Shown here: positions 13,532-19,998 of the stretch, piece after piece | Layout: the number at the start of each line of letters is the position of its first letter | Position numbering within the stretch: the stretch's first letter is position 1 | Translations under genes and position numbers: made by a program | Origin: UBA3103 sp002365855 | GTDB taxonomy: Bacteria; Bacillota; Desulfotomaculia; Desulfotomaculales; Pelotomaculaceae | DNA length: 19,998 nucleotides | Direction: 5' to 3' | NCBI GenBank assembly: GCA_030627625.1 | Contig: DAOURR010000047.1 | Coordinates: 1 to 19,998 of the forward strand | Notes under the pieces: model-generated | Told to the model about the DNA's origin: nothing | Databases searched by the model: none | Seen by the model: the letters and a program-made list of their open reading frames with translations, nothing else

Positions 13532-14995
13532 TTGTCTCCGGTTCGCGTTAGATTTGCCCCCAGCCCCACTGGGCCCCTGCATATAGGAGGGGCCAGGTCG
13601 GCGCTGTTTAACTGGCTGTTTGCCCGGCATTACGGCGGCGCCTTTATTGTAAGGGTTGAGGATACCGATTTGGAGCGGTCGTCCCGCCAGTCGGAAGAGA
13701 ATATCCTGTCCGCACTGCGGTGGCTTGGCCTCGACTGGGACGAAGGTGTCGACGTGGGCGGGCCCTGCGGGCCTTACCGTCAGACTGAAAGGCTGGAACT
13801 TTACCGGCGTCACGCCGATTTTTTATTAAACAGCGGGTCGGCTTATCTCTGCTACTGTACGGAAGAGGAGCTGGCCGCTGAAAGGGAGGCCCTTTTTGCG
13901 AAGGGTGACCTGCCCAGGTATTTGGGCCGCTGCAGGAACCTGAGCCAGGGGGACTGCGCCAGACTGGAGGCGGAGGGGCGTAAGCCTGTGGTGCGCTTCC
14001 GGGTGCCCGAAGGAGAGGTCGTCCGGGTCAGGGACCTTGTCCGGGGGGACGTGGCCTTTGAATGCAGTGAGATCGGTGACTTTATCATCATCAAGTCCGA
14101 TGGTATACCCACCTATAATTTCGCGGTGGTAGTGGACGACCACACCATGTCAATCAGCCACGTGATCAGGGCGGAGGAGCACCTTTCCAACACCCCGCGC
14201 CAGGTACTGCTGTTTAACGCCCTGGGATGGCAGACCCCGGAGTTTGCGCACGTTTCCCTGATCCTGGGCAAGGACCGCAGTAAGATGAGCAAGCGACACG
14301 GCGCCACGGCCATCGAGCAGTACCAGCAAAAGGGCTACCTGCCTGAGGCCCTGGTTAATTTCCTGGCCCTTTTGGGCTGGTCTCCCGGGGGCGAGGAAGA
14401 GATTTATTCGCTTGACGAGCTAAAGCAGCAGTTTACCCTGGAGAGGGTGGCCAAAAGCCCGGCTGTCTTTGATTTGGACAAGTTGAACTGGCTGAACGGC
14501 CATTACATCAGGAACACTTCTCCGGACCGTATTACCGATATGGCTTTACCCCACCTGGAAAAGGCAGGATTTATCAGACTTCCCCTATCCCATCAAGACT
14601 ACGAGTGGGTTAAAATGGTAGTGTCCTCAGTCCTCAAAAACCTCGTCTGCATGGAGGATATAACCGGCCACGTCAGTTTTTATTTTAAAGACCAACTCGA
14701 AGTCCGGGAAGAAGAGGCCAAAGAGGTCATGGCCTGGGAGCGGGTTTCTGAGATACTTGCGGCTGTAAAGGAAAGGGTTGCCTCTTTCGACGTGGTGACC
14801 GGGGACGGGGCAAGAGCTATTCTAAAAGAGGTGGATAAGCGCCTGGGCGCCAAGGGCAGGAGAATATTTATGCCTGTCCGGGTAGCCCTTACCGGCAGCA
14901 CACACGGCCCGGACCTGAACCAGGTAATGGTGATCCTGGGCAGGGACAGAGTGGTTGAACGCCTGGAAAACGCTTTTAAAAGGGTAGCCGAATAG
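13532..14995 (+). CDS. gltX: Glutamate-tRNA ligase GltX
   Basis: This class I aminoacyl-tRNA synthetase charges tRNA-Glu. In most Firmicutes it also charges tRNA-Gln, which GatCAB then amidates; whether that holds here cannot be seen. The 487-residue product has the HIGH-type motif PSPTGPLHIGG (11-21), the KMSKR signature (251-255, in RSKMSKRHGA), a catalytic Rossmann core, and an alpha-helical C-terminal anticodon-binding region. The TTG start at 13532 is supported by a strong AAAGGAGGA (13516-13524) eight bases upstream and by the family N-terminus. It has its own promoter. cysS follows 29 bases later, without the cysE that separates them in B. subtilis. Confidence 0.96.
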   Translation: MSPVRVRFAPSPTGPLHIGGARSALFNWLFARHYGGAFIVRVEDTDLERSSRQSEENILSALRWLGLDWDEGVDVGGPCGPYRQTERLELYRRHADFLLNSGSAYLCYCTEEELAAEREALFAKGDLPRYLGRCRNLSQGDCARLEAEGRKPVVRFRVPEGEVVRVRDLVRGDVAFECSEIGDFIIIKSDGIPTYNFAVVVDDHTMSISHVIRAEEHLSNTPRQVLLFNALGWQTPEFAHVSLILGKDRSKMSKRHGATAIEQYQQKGYLPEALVNFLALLGWSPGGEEEIYSLDELKQQFTLERVAKSPAVFDLDKLNWLNGHYIRNTSPDRITDMALPHLEKAGFIRLPLSHQDYEWVKMVVSSVLKNLVCMEDITGHVSFYFKDQLEVREEEAKEVMAWERVSEILAAVKERVASFDVVTGDGARAILKEVDKRLGAKGRRIFMPVRVALTGSTHGPDLNQVMVILGRDRVVERLENAFKRVAE

Positions 14996-15024
14996 CTGCC
15001 AGGACAGGAGGCCTTCTAGGAATC

Positions 15025-16485
15025 ATGGAGATATACAATACCCTGACGAGGAGAAAAGAAAATTTTCAGCCTCGTGAGCCCGGCAAAGTATGGATGTACG
15101 TCTGCGGTCCCACGACGTATAACTATATTCACCTGGGCAACGCCAGGCCGCTGGTCTTTTTTGATACCGTGCGGCGCTATTTTGCCTCCAGGGGTTATGA
15201 CGTTCTCTACGTCCAGAACTTCACCGATGTTGACGACAAGATTATCAACCGGGCTGCGGAGCAGGGAGTGGACCCCTTCAGCCTAGCCGGAAAATATATC
15301 GGCGAATATTACCGGGATGCCGACGCCCTTAACGTGCGCCGGGCAGACATACACCCGAAAGTGTCCGAGCACATTCCGGAAATCATTGAGTTTGTAAAGA
15401 ATTTGGTGGATAACGGCTCAGCCTACGTGGTAGACGGCGACGTATATTTTGAGGTGCGGCAGTTTCCCGGCTACGGCAAGCTTTCGGGACGTAGCTTGGA
15501 GGACATGCAGGCCGGGGCGAGAGTTGAGATAGACGTCCGCAAGCGCGATCCGATGGACTTCGCTCTCTGGAAATCTGCCAAACCTGGAGAGCCCTCGTGG
15601 GACAGCCCCTGGGGACCTGGACGTCCCGGCTGGCACATCGAGTGCTCGGCTATGTCCTTAAAATACCTGGAAGCAAATTTTGACATCCACGGCGGCGGGT
15701 TTGACCTGGTCTTTCCGCACCACGAAAACGAGCTGGCTCAGAGTGAAGCTGCTACAGGGCAGCCATTCGTGCGCTACTGGGTGCACAACGGCTTTATTAC
15801 CGTAAATGAAGAAAAAATGTCCAAGTCACTGGGAAACTTTTTCCTGGTGCGGGAAATTCTGGCCAAGTTTCCGCCTGAAACGGTTCGCTTCTTCCTGCTC
15901 TCCACACATTACCGGAGCCCGTTGGATTTTGACAGCGAGAAACTTGATGCAGCCGGGCGCGGTCTGGAGCGGATAAAAACCAGTATCCGGCTGTTATCGG
16001 AGGCACTGGAAAAAAAGAACGGCGAAACCGAAGCTGCGGCGGCAACCGAATTGAACGCCGCCCTGGACGCGCTGAATGCGTCCTTTGAAGCCGCCATGGA
16101 GGACGATTTCAACACCGCCCTGGCTATTGGTGTTATGTTTGACCTGGCCAGGGAAGTCAATACGTCTGTACAGCGCCTGTCCGGCGGGATAGCCAGGGTG
16201 GACCGCGAGGTTCTTCAAAAAGCGATGAGCCTGTTCAGCTCTTTCAATGAGGTGCTGGGAATTTTCAGGACAGATGAAAACAGCGGCAGGATTCTTCTGG
16301 AGGGTCCCGGCGGAAACGGCGCAGGCCTGGCGGAAGAGCTGATCAACCTGATTATCGACATCCGCCAGCAGGCCCGGGCGAGAAAAGACTGGGCGGTCGC
16401 TGACCAGATCAGGGACGGCCTGAAAAACCTGGGGATAGTCCTGGAGGATACGCCGCAGGGAGTTCGCTGGAAAAAGCAGGGATAA
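15025..16485 (+). CDS. cysS: Cysteine-tRNA ligase CysS
   Basis: This class I synthetase charges tRNA-Cys. The 486-residue length is usual. It has the family start MEIYNTLTRRKENF, zinc ligand C27 in VCGPT, the HIGH-type motif HLGN (36-39), the zinc-site regions WHIECS and HHENE, and KMSKS (264-268). A C-terminal helical DALR-type domain and anticodon-recognition tail follow. ATG 15025 has CAGGAGG (15006-15011) thirteen bases upstream, and TAGGA closer. It is co-transcribed with gltX and mrnC; the mrnC start lies one base after its stop. Confidence 0.97.
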   Translation: MEIYNTLTRRKENFQPREPGKVWMYVCGPTTYNYIHLGNARPLVFFDTVRRYFASRGYDVLYVQNFTDVDDKIINRAAEQGVDPFSLAGKYIGEYYRDADALNVRRADIHPKVSEHIPEIIEFVKNLVDNGSAYVVDGDVYFEVRQFPGYGKLSGRSLEDMQAGARVEIDVRKRDPMDFALWKSAKPGEPSWDSPWGPGRPGWHIECSAMSLKYLEANFDIHGGGFDLVFPHHENELAQSEAATGQPFVRYWVHNGFITVNEEKMSKSLGNFFLVREILAKFPPETVRFFLLSTHYRSPLDFDSEKLDAAGRGLERIKTSIRLLSEALEKKNGETEAAAATELNAALDALNASFEAAMEDDFNTALAIGVMFDLAREVNTSVQRLSGGIARVDREVLQKAMSLFSSFNEVLGIFRTDENSGRILLEGPGGNGAGLAEELINLIIDIRQQARARKDWAVADQIRDGLKNLGIVLEDTPQGVRWKKQG

Positions 16486-16486
16486 A

Positions 16487-16900
16487 ATGGAAGTAAACAT
16501 TACCGGGGGCGTCACAATACAGCCGGAAGAACTGCCGGCGCTGGTGCTGGCCTATATCGGCGACGCCGTATATGAACTAACTGTGCGGGGATACCTTGTG
16601 AGCACAGGGCTAATAAAGGTTCACCAGCTTCACGATGAGACCGTTAAATATGTCAACGCTGCTGCCCAGGCTAAAATATTAAGGTCATTGGAAGGCAGGC
16701 TGACCGGGGTGGAGGAGGCAATTGTACGCCGGGGGCGCAACGCCAAATCGCCGCATGTGCCGCGTGGCGCGGGTGTGGTGGAGTACCGTCACAGCACCGC
16801 GCTGGAAGCGTTGATCGGCTACCTTCACCTGAAAGGTGACACCGCCCGGCTTGAAGAAATTATGGCTATGGCCTTTAAAATTATGGGGGAAGAGGAATAA
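16487..16900 (+). CDS. mrnC: Mini-ribonuclease III MrnC
   Basis: Mini-III is an RNase III-like enzyme without the double-stranded RNA-binding domain; it matures 23S rRNA ends in B. subtilis. The 137-residue product is just the catalytic domain. It has LAYIGDAVYE with catalytic D26 near the N-terminus and EYRHSTALEALIGYL with E107 near the C-terminus, as expected for the dimeric active site. A basic stretch RRGRNAKSPHVPRGAG (81-96) is the likely RNA-contact region. ATG 16487 lies one base after cysS, so translation is probably coupled. Next to rlmB it makes a small rRNA-processing pair, interrupted here by thyX. Confidence 0.95.
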   Translation: MEVNITGGVTIQPEELPALVLAYIGDAVYELTVRGYLVSTGLIKVHQLHDETVKYVNAAAQAKILRSLEGRLTGVEEAIVRRGRNAKSPHVPRGAGVVEYRHSTALEALIGYLHLKGDTARLEEIMAMAFKIMGEEE

Positions 16901-16954
16901 AAATTTAGACAGGACTAACATGTAAAAAAATGACCTTAGTTATGTCTTAAATTT
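16901..16954. repeat. Imperfect inverted repeat between mrnC and thyX
   Basis: AAATTTAGACA (16901-16911) is complementary to TGTCTTAAATTT (16943-16954) apart from one bulged T, with a 31-base loop. It fills most of the 71-base gap and stops just before the thyX Shine-Dalgarno (CGGAGGT, 16957-16963). No T run follows, so it is not a standard terminator. Confidence 0.45.
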
Positions 16955-16971
16955 ATCGGAGGTTAATTAGT

Positions 16972-17724
16972 ATGGGCGCTAAAAAGTTGAGTGTTACTCT
17001 TTTAAGGTATACTCCAAACCCCCAGGAGATTGTATCCATGGGGGCTAAATTATGCTATTCCCCGGCTGATATTGAGGAGCTTAAACAGGGTATTGAAGGA
17101 AAAAACCAGGAGCCTTTCCTGGAACGGCTGATGGAATTTAGACATCTGTCCCCTATTGAGCACGCGAGCTTTACCTTTGGTATAGAAGGGGTCTCGCGCA
17201 GCCTGCTGGCTCAAATCACCAGGCACCGCATCGCCAGCTACAGCGTCAAGTCCCAACGCTATGTGTCCGAAGCAGGCGCTGCCAAAGAAGACGGAGTTTT
17301 CGGCTACATCATACCGCCGCGCATAGAGGCCCTTGGCCAGGAGGCGGTGGCTGTATTTCAAAGCCAGATGGCCCAGGCCCAGGAATGGTATGATTACTGG
17401 GCGGGCAAACTTGGTAACGGTGGATCTGCTTACGAAGATGCCCGGTTCGTCCTGCCTAACGCGGCGGAAACGAAAATGCTGGTTACCATGAACGCCAGGG
17501 AGCTGCTGCACTTTTTTACTCTGCGCTGCTGCAACCGGGCCCAGTGGGAGATACGCGCACTGGCGCAGGAGATGCTTCGCCTGGTTAAGGAGGTCGCGCC
17601 GGTGATCTTTGAAACGGCGGGACCCGGCTGCTTGAGGGGACCATGCCCCGAAGGCAAAATGACCTGTCGTTCCGCTTACGGAGAAGGGGGTGAGATTTCT
17701 GGACGACGTGATTGCGGGCCGTAA
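16972..17724 (+). CDS. thyX: Flavin-dependent thymidylate synthase ThyX
   Basis: ThyX makes dTMP from dUMP using methylene-tetrahydrofolate, FAD and NADPH, without needing a separate dihydrofolate reductase step. The 250-residue product has the diagnostic RHRx7S motif (R84-H85-R86 to S94, RHRIASYSVKS), and the later NARELLHFFTLRCCNRAQWEIR typical of the family. It ends with a GPGCLRGPCPEGKMTC tail. About fifteen residues beyond the usual CPEGKMTC end are added because the frame continues 35 bases into rlmB. ATG 16972 has CGGAGGT at good spacing. The thyA/folA route is not visible here. Its place between mrnC and rlmB is an insertion relative to B. subtilis. Confidence 0.96.
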   Translation: MGAKKLSVTLLRYTPNPQEIVSMGAKLCYSPADIEELKQGIEGKNQEPFLERLMEFRHLSPIEHASFTFGIEGVSRSLLAQITRHRIASYSVKSQRYVSEAGAAKEDGVFGYIIPPRIEALGQEAVAVFQSQMAQAQEWYDYWAGKLGNGGSAYEDARFVLPNAAETKMLVTMNARELLHFFTLRCCNRAQWEIRALAQEMLRLVKEVAPVIFETAGPGCLRGPCPEGKMTCRSAYGEGGEISGRRDCGP

Positions 17725-18433
17725 CCCGGTCAGGGAGGCCCTGCGGGCAAACCGGCCCATAAACAAGATCATGATCGCTGAGGGTGTCTTAGCCGGCCCG
17801 CTTCAGGAGATTTACAACAGCGCCAGGGAAAAGAACATCCCTGTGCAGAAGGTGGACAGGCGTCGACTGGAACAGCTCTCTGCGGGGGACCTCCACCAGG
17901 GCGTGATCGCCCTTGCGTCTGCCAGGGAATACGTTGAAGTTGAGGACATTCTGGACGGAGTTGGGCCTGATCAAGAGCCATTTCTCATCCTTCTGGACGA
18001 AATTCACGACCCGCATAATCTTGGCGCCATCCTGCGCACCGCAGACGCCTGCGGCGCGCACGGGGTGGTTATTCCCCGGCGTCGCTCGGCTGCTTTAACG
18101 CCGACGGTTGCCAGGTCATCGGCGGGAGCCGTGGAACATGTCCCTGTGGCCAGGGTGGCAAATATGGTCCAGGCTATGGAAGGGCTGAAGGCAAAAGGAC
18201 TCTGGATTGCAGGCGCCGATGCGGAAGGCCGGGAAGTATTCTGGGAGGCGCGTCTTGACGGCCCGCTTGCCCTGGTTATCGGCGGAGAGAACAAAGGACT
18301 GGGGCGCCTGATCAAAGAACGGTGCGATATCCTGGTAAAGGTGCCGATGGGTGGCAGGATAAACTCATTAAACGCATCTGTCGCGGCTGCCGTGTTGGCG
18401 TTTGAGGTGGTGCGGCAAAGGAGAAAGGCCTGA
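17690..18433 (+). CDS. rlmB: 23S rRNA 2'-O-ribose G methyltransferase RlmB (TrmH/SpoU family)
   Basis: RlmB methylates the conserved guanosine of the 23S P-loop region (G2251 in E. coli) using SAM. The 247-residue product has an N-terminal substrate-binding domain with AGRNPVREAL (9-18) and the SPOUT knot. The knot motifs are NLGAILRTA with N110 and R116 (110-118), VIGGENKGL (196-204) and GGRINSLNASVAAAV (221-235). The start is GTG 17690 with GGAGAAGG (17680-17687); it overlaps the end of thyX by 35 bases in another frame. rae1 follows six bases after the stop. The specific target assignment among TrmH-family enzymes rests on gene order and the N-terminal domain. Confidence 0.94.
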   Translation: MRFLDDVIAGRNPVREALRANRPINKIMIAEGVLAGPLQEIYNSAREKNIPVQKVDRRRLEQLSAGDLHQGVIALASAREYVEVEDILDGVGPDQEPFLILLDEIHDPHNLGAILRTADACGAHGVVIPRRRSAALTPTVARSSAGAVEHVPVARVANMVQAMEGLKAKGLWIAGADAEGREVFWEARLDGPLALVIGGENKGLGRLIKERCDILVKVPMGGRINSLNASVAAAVLAFEVVRQRRKA

Positions 18434-18439
18434 GGAGAA

Positions 18440-18952
18440 ATGAAAGAGTTTCTCGTAGTTGACGGATATAACATTATATTTGCCTGGCCCGAGTTCGAAA
18501 AACACAGGGACAACGACCTGGAGTATGCCAGGCATAAGCTGGTGTCGGTCCTGGCCAACTACCATCCTCTCTCCGGGCAAAAAATTTTCGTGGTATTTGA
18601 CGCGCACCAGGTTAAACATTCCACTGAAAGGGTGGAAAAGATCGAAGGCGTAGAGGTAATCTATACCCAACAGGGAGAAACAGCTGACACTTTTATTGAA
18701 AGCCTTGTTGGCAGGCTGTTCGACGAGGGGACAGTGTATGTTGCCACCTCGGACTGGGCGGAACAGGGGATCATCTTCGGCAGGGGCGCCTACCGTATTA
18801 CCCCCGGCGAGCTGCGTGAGCAGATCAACAGGCTCAAGCATGACAGCGAAAAGCACTACACGCAGAGATCTCCTTCTGAGGGTTACCTGGAGAACCGTTT
18901 GGTGGTCGGGGTCAGGTCTGAATTAGAAAGAATACGTCGAAAAAAGAAATAG
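18440..18952 (+). CDS. rae1: NYN-domain ribonuclease Rae1 (YacP family)
   Basis: YacP/Rae1 is a PIN-like endonuclease that enters the ribosomal A site and cleaves mRNA in B. subtilis. The 170-residue product matches the family in length. It starts with FLVVDGYNIIFAWPE, holding the acidic D8 and N11 of the NYN active site. Later come FVVFDAHQVKHSTE, a TADTFIESLVG segment, and VYVATSDWAEQ with further acidic positions, then ITPGELREQI. A basic Arg/Lys-rich tail closes the protein. ATG 18440 has GAGGAGA immediately upstream, six bases after the rlmB stop, so it is in the same transcript. sigH follows after a 203-base gap with its own promoter. Confidence 0.93.
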   Translation: MKEFLVVDGYNIIFAWPEFEKHRDNDLEYARHKLVSVLANYHPLSGQKIFVVFDAHQVKHSTERVEKIEGVEVIYTQQGETADTFIESLVGRLFDEGTVYVATSDWAEQGIIFGRGAYRITPGELREQINRLKHDSEKHYTQRSPSEGYLENRLVVGVRSELERIRRKKK

Positions 18953-18981
18953 TCTGATTTATTGCTTATTCTAATTTAACC

Positions 18982-19010
18982 TTGACGAGCTATCACCCCT
19001 TCGTTATAAT
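18982..19010 (+). promoter_or_regulatory. Near-consensus promoter of sigH
   Basis: TTGACG (18982-18987), a 17-base spacer and a perfect TATAAT (19005-19010) predict a start at about 19017. That is almost exactly on the ATG codons at 19013 and 19016 of a small in-phase ORF. Leader length to the sigH start codon is about 140 bases. Confidence 0.85.
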
Positions 19011-19015
19011 TAATG

Positions 19016-19159
19016 ATGGAACTTGGCCAGAAACTCACCTTTAAACAATGCCTTACCCATGGAGAAAAAAAGCGCTTGGGGCACACCAGGATCGGTATTG
19101 AGGTAGAGGTTTTTTCTTTTTCTCACAGGTATAAGAAAAAGAGCGAGGGGATAATGTGA
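19016..19159 (+). CDS. Possible 47-codon leader ORF coupled to sigH
   Basis: An open frame of 47 codons (48 if the ATG at 19013 is used) runs through the whole sigH leader and stops at TGA 19157-19159. It overlaps the sigH GTG start by four bases (ATGTGA). The predicted transcription start falls on its first codon, so translation would have to be leaderless or nearly so; there is no ribosome site upstream of the ATG. The encoded peptide is basic, with a Lys-rich end, and resembles no family I know. The frame may be open by chance. Confidence 0.28.
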   Translation: MELGQKLTFKQCLTHGEKKRLGHTRIGIEVEVFSFSHRYKKKSEGIM

Positions 19160-19800
19160 GTCTTCAAGCCCAAAGGGAAATTCCTAACGGGTATCAAGTT
19201 TTAGTTGACGAAGAAGTTGTGGAGTTTGCACGAGAGGGTGATGACGGCGCTCTAGAGTATCTGATAAACAAGTACAGGAACTTTGTACGAGCTAAGGCCC
19301 GCTCTTACTTTTTAATCGGGGCTGACCGTGAAGACATTATCCAGGAGGGAATGATCGGCCTTTACAAGGCTATTCGCGACTTCCGGATGGACAAACTGTC
19401 ATCGTTTAGGTCGTTTGCAGAGCTGTGCATAACACGTCAGATTATCACCGCCATCAAGACTGCTACCAGGCAAAAGCATATACCTCTGAATTCCTATGTT
19501 TCCCTGAACAAGCCCATCTACGATGAAGATTCTGACCGCACCCTGCTGGACGTCATTTCTGGCTCCAGGATTACCGACCCGGAAGAATTGATCATTTCCA
19601 GGGAAGAGTTTGACGACATCGAAGAAAAAATGGGCGAAATCCTTAGTTCGTTGGAGTGGAAAGTATTGATGTCATACCTGGAAGGAAAGTCCTACCAGGA
19701 GATCGCCGAAGATTTAAAACGTCACGTGAAGTCAATCGACAACGCTCTTCAGAGGGTCAAGCGCAAGCTCGAGCGATACCTGGAGAAAAGGGAATCTTAA
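19156..19800 (+). CDS. sigH: RNA polymerase sporulation sigma factor SigH
   Basis: SigH is the early-stationary-phase sigma factor that starts the sporulation programme in Bacillus and Clostridia. The 214-residue product has region 2 (about 27-98), with YLINKYRNFVRAKA, DREDIIQEGMIGLYKAIRDF and the -10-recognition stretch. Region 4 is at the C-terminus (about 150-210), with SYQEIAEDLKRHVKSIDNALQRVKRKL as its helix-turn-helix. It lacks regions 1.1 and 3 of primary sigma factors. The GTG at 19156 has GAGGGG (19145-19150). The position after yacP and before a tRNA-Thr gene matches sigH in Firmicutes. A clear terminator ends the unit. Confidence 0.95.
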   Translation: MSLQAQREIPNGYQVLVDEEVVEFAREGDDGALEYLINKYRNFVRAKARSYFLIGADREDIIQEGMIGLYKAIRDFRMDKLSSFRSFAELCITRQIITAIKTATRQKHIPLNSYVSLNKPIYDEDSDRTLLDVISGSRITDPEELIISREEFDDIEEKMGEILSSLEWKVLMSYLEGKSYQEIAEDLKRHVKSIDNALQRVKRKLERYLEKRES

Positions 19801-19838
19801 CGAGCTGACCAGTTTAATAAGTAACCAGATATTTAAAT

Positions 19839-19876
19839 AGACTTTTAACTAAATCAAGAGGGTTAAAGGTCTTTTT
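19839..19876 (+). terminator. Rho-independent terminator after sigH
   Basis: AGACTTTTAAC (19839-19849) pairs with GTTAAAGGTCT (19862-19872) over eleven base pairs with a single G-U wobble and a twelve-base loop. T residues continue to 19876. It lies directly upstream of the tRNA-Thr promoter. Confidence 0.9.
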
Positions 19877-19878
19877 AC

Positions 19879-19907
19879 TTGACATCAGTTTTGATTTAAC
19901 GTATAAT
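19879..19907 (+). promoter_or_regulatory. Perfect consensus promoter of tRNA-Thr
   Basis: TTGACA (19879-19884), a 17-base spacer and TATAAT (19902-19907) match the sigma-A consensus at all twelve positions. The predicted start is near 19914, ten bases before the tRNA. The -35 box begins two bases after the sigH terminator tail. Confidence 0.93.
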
Positions 19908-19923
19908 CTTTATTGTGTCACCT

Positions 19924-19998
19924 GCTGGCGTAGCTCAATTGGCAGAGCAGCTGACTTGTAATCAGCAGGTTGCGGGTTCGAGTCCCATCGCCAGCTCC
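19924..19998 (+). tRNA. tRNA-Thr (anticodon TGT), last base outside the window
   Basis: The acceptor strands GCTGGCG (19924-19930) and CGCCAGC (19989-19995) pair perfectly. The anticodon stem GCTGA/TCAGC encloses loop CTTGTAA with anticodon TGT at 19957-19959, reading ACA. The T arm GCGGG-TTCGAGT-CCCAT closes except for its last pair. Discriminator T and CC are present; the final A of CCA falls beyond the window. Confidence 0.96.

Noticed and set aside
17050..17772. Open frame of 240 codons on the minus strand
   Set aside because: It lies opposite thyX and the start of rlmB, both with clear family motifs. The antisense frame has no ribosome site or recognisable domain.
18004..18558. Open frame of 184 codons on the minus strand
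   Set aside because: It lies across the end of rlmB and the start of rae1, which have intact motifs. Its composition (Ser, Ala, Thr, Arg-rich) is typical of an antisense shadow.

Overview
The window is a nearly gapless stretch of bacterial housekeeping genes, bounded by a tRNA-Asn gene at the left edge and a tRNA-Thr gene at the right edge; each tRNA lacks one terminal base. The gene order is the conserved Firmicutes block known from Bacillus subtilis: ctsR-mcsA-mcsB-clpC-radA-disA-yacL-ispD-ispF-gltX-cysS-mrnC-rlmB-yacP(rae1)-sigH. The intact sigH, a CarD-type regulator, thyX inside the block, moderately high GC and sigma-A-like promoters suggest an anaerobic, probably spore-forming member of the Clostridia. 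My best guess is a Pelotomaculum/Desulfotomaculum-like lineage. The taxonomy is inferred from gene order and protein character, not from a search.

Left part (1-4966): tRNA-Asn and its terminator, then a promoter whose start point is followed by a tandem TCAAA hexamer array resembling CtsR half-sites, then the protein quality-control operon ctsR-mcsA-mcsB-clpC (repressor, kinase activator, protein-arginine kinase, AAA+ unfoldase). A small membrane-anchored protein of unknown function follows (5111-5548), then a GC-rich intergenic segment with competing hairpins and a strong terminator.

Middle part (5795-9150): radA and disA (branch migration and c-di-AMP synthesis) are transcribed together from a clear promoter. 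A CarD/CdnL-type RNA polymerase-binding regulator has its own near-consensus promoter and terminator. The PIN-TRAM membrane protein YacL follows, with a perfect inverted repeat lying over its -10 box.

Right part (9150-19998): yacL-ispD overlap. The isoprenoid genes ispD and ispF are separated by a minus-strand REC-GGDEF-REC gene, and ispF is followed by a minus-strand Cys-rich small gene with its own promoter. Then come gltX, cysS (no cysE between them), mrnC, thyX, rlmB, rae1 and sigH. The sigH promoter lies upstream of a possible 47-48 codon coupled ORF. A terminator after sigH and a perfect consensus promoter for tRNA-Thr mark the next transcription unit.

Most of the window is ordinary. 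The points most worth a second look are the CtsR-like hexamer array, the unexplained structured segment at 5600-5703, the yacL dyad, the REC-GGDEF-REC insertion with a degenerate first receiver, the Cys-rich minus-strand gene, the sigH leader ORF, and the run of UUG start codons. I found no mobile element, CRISPR array or broken gene, and no clearly new multi-gene system.
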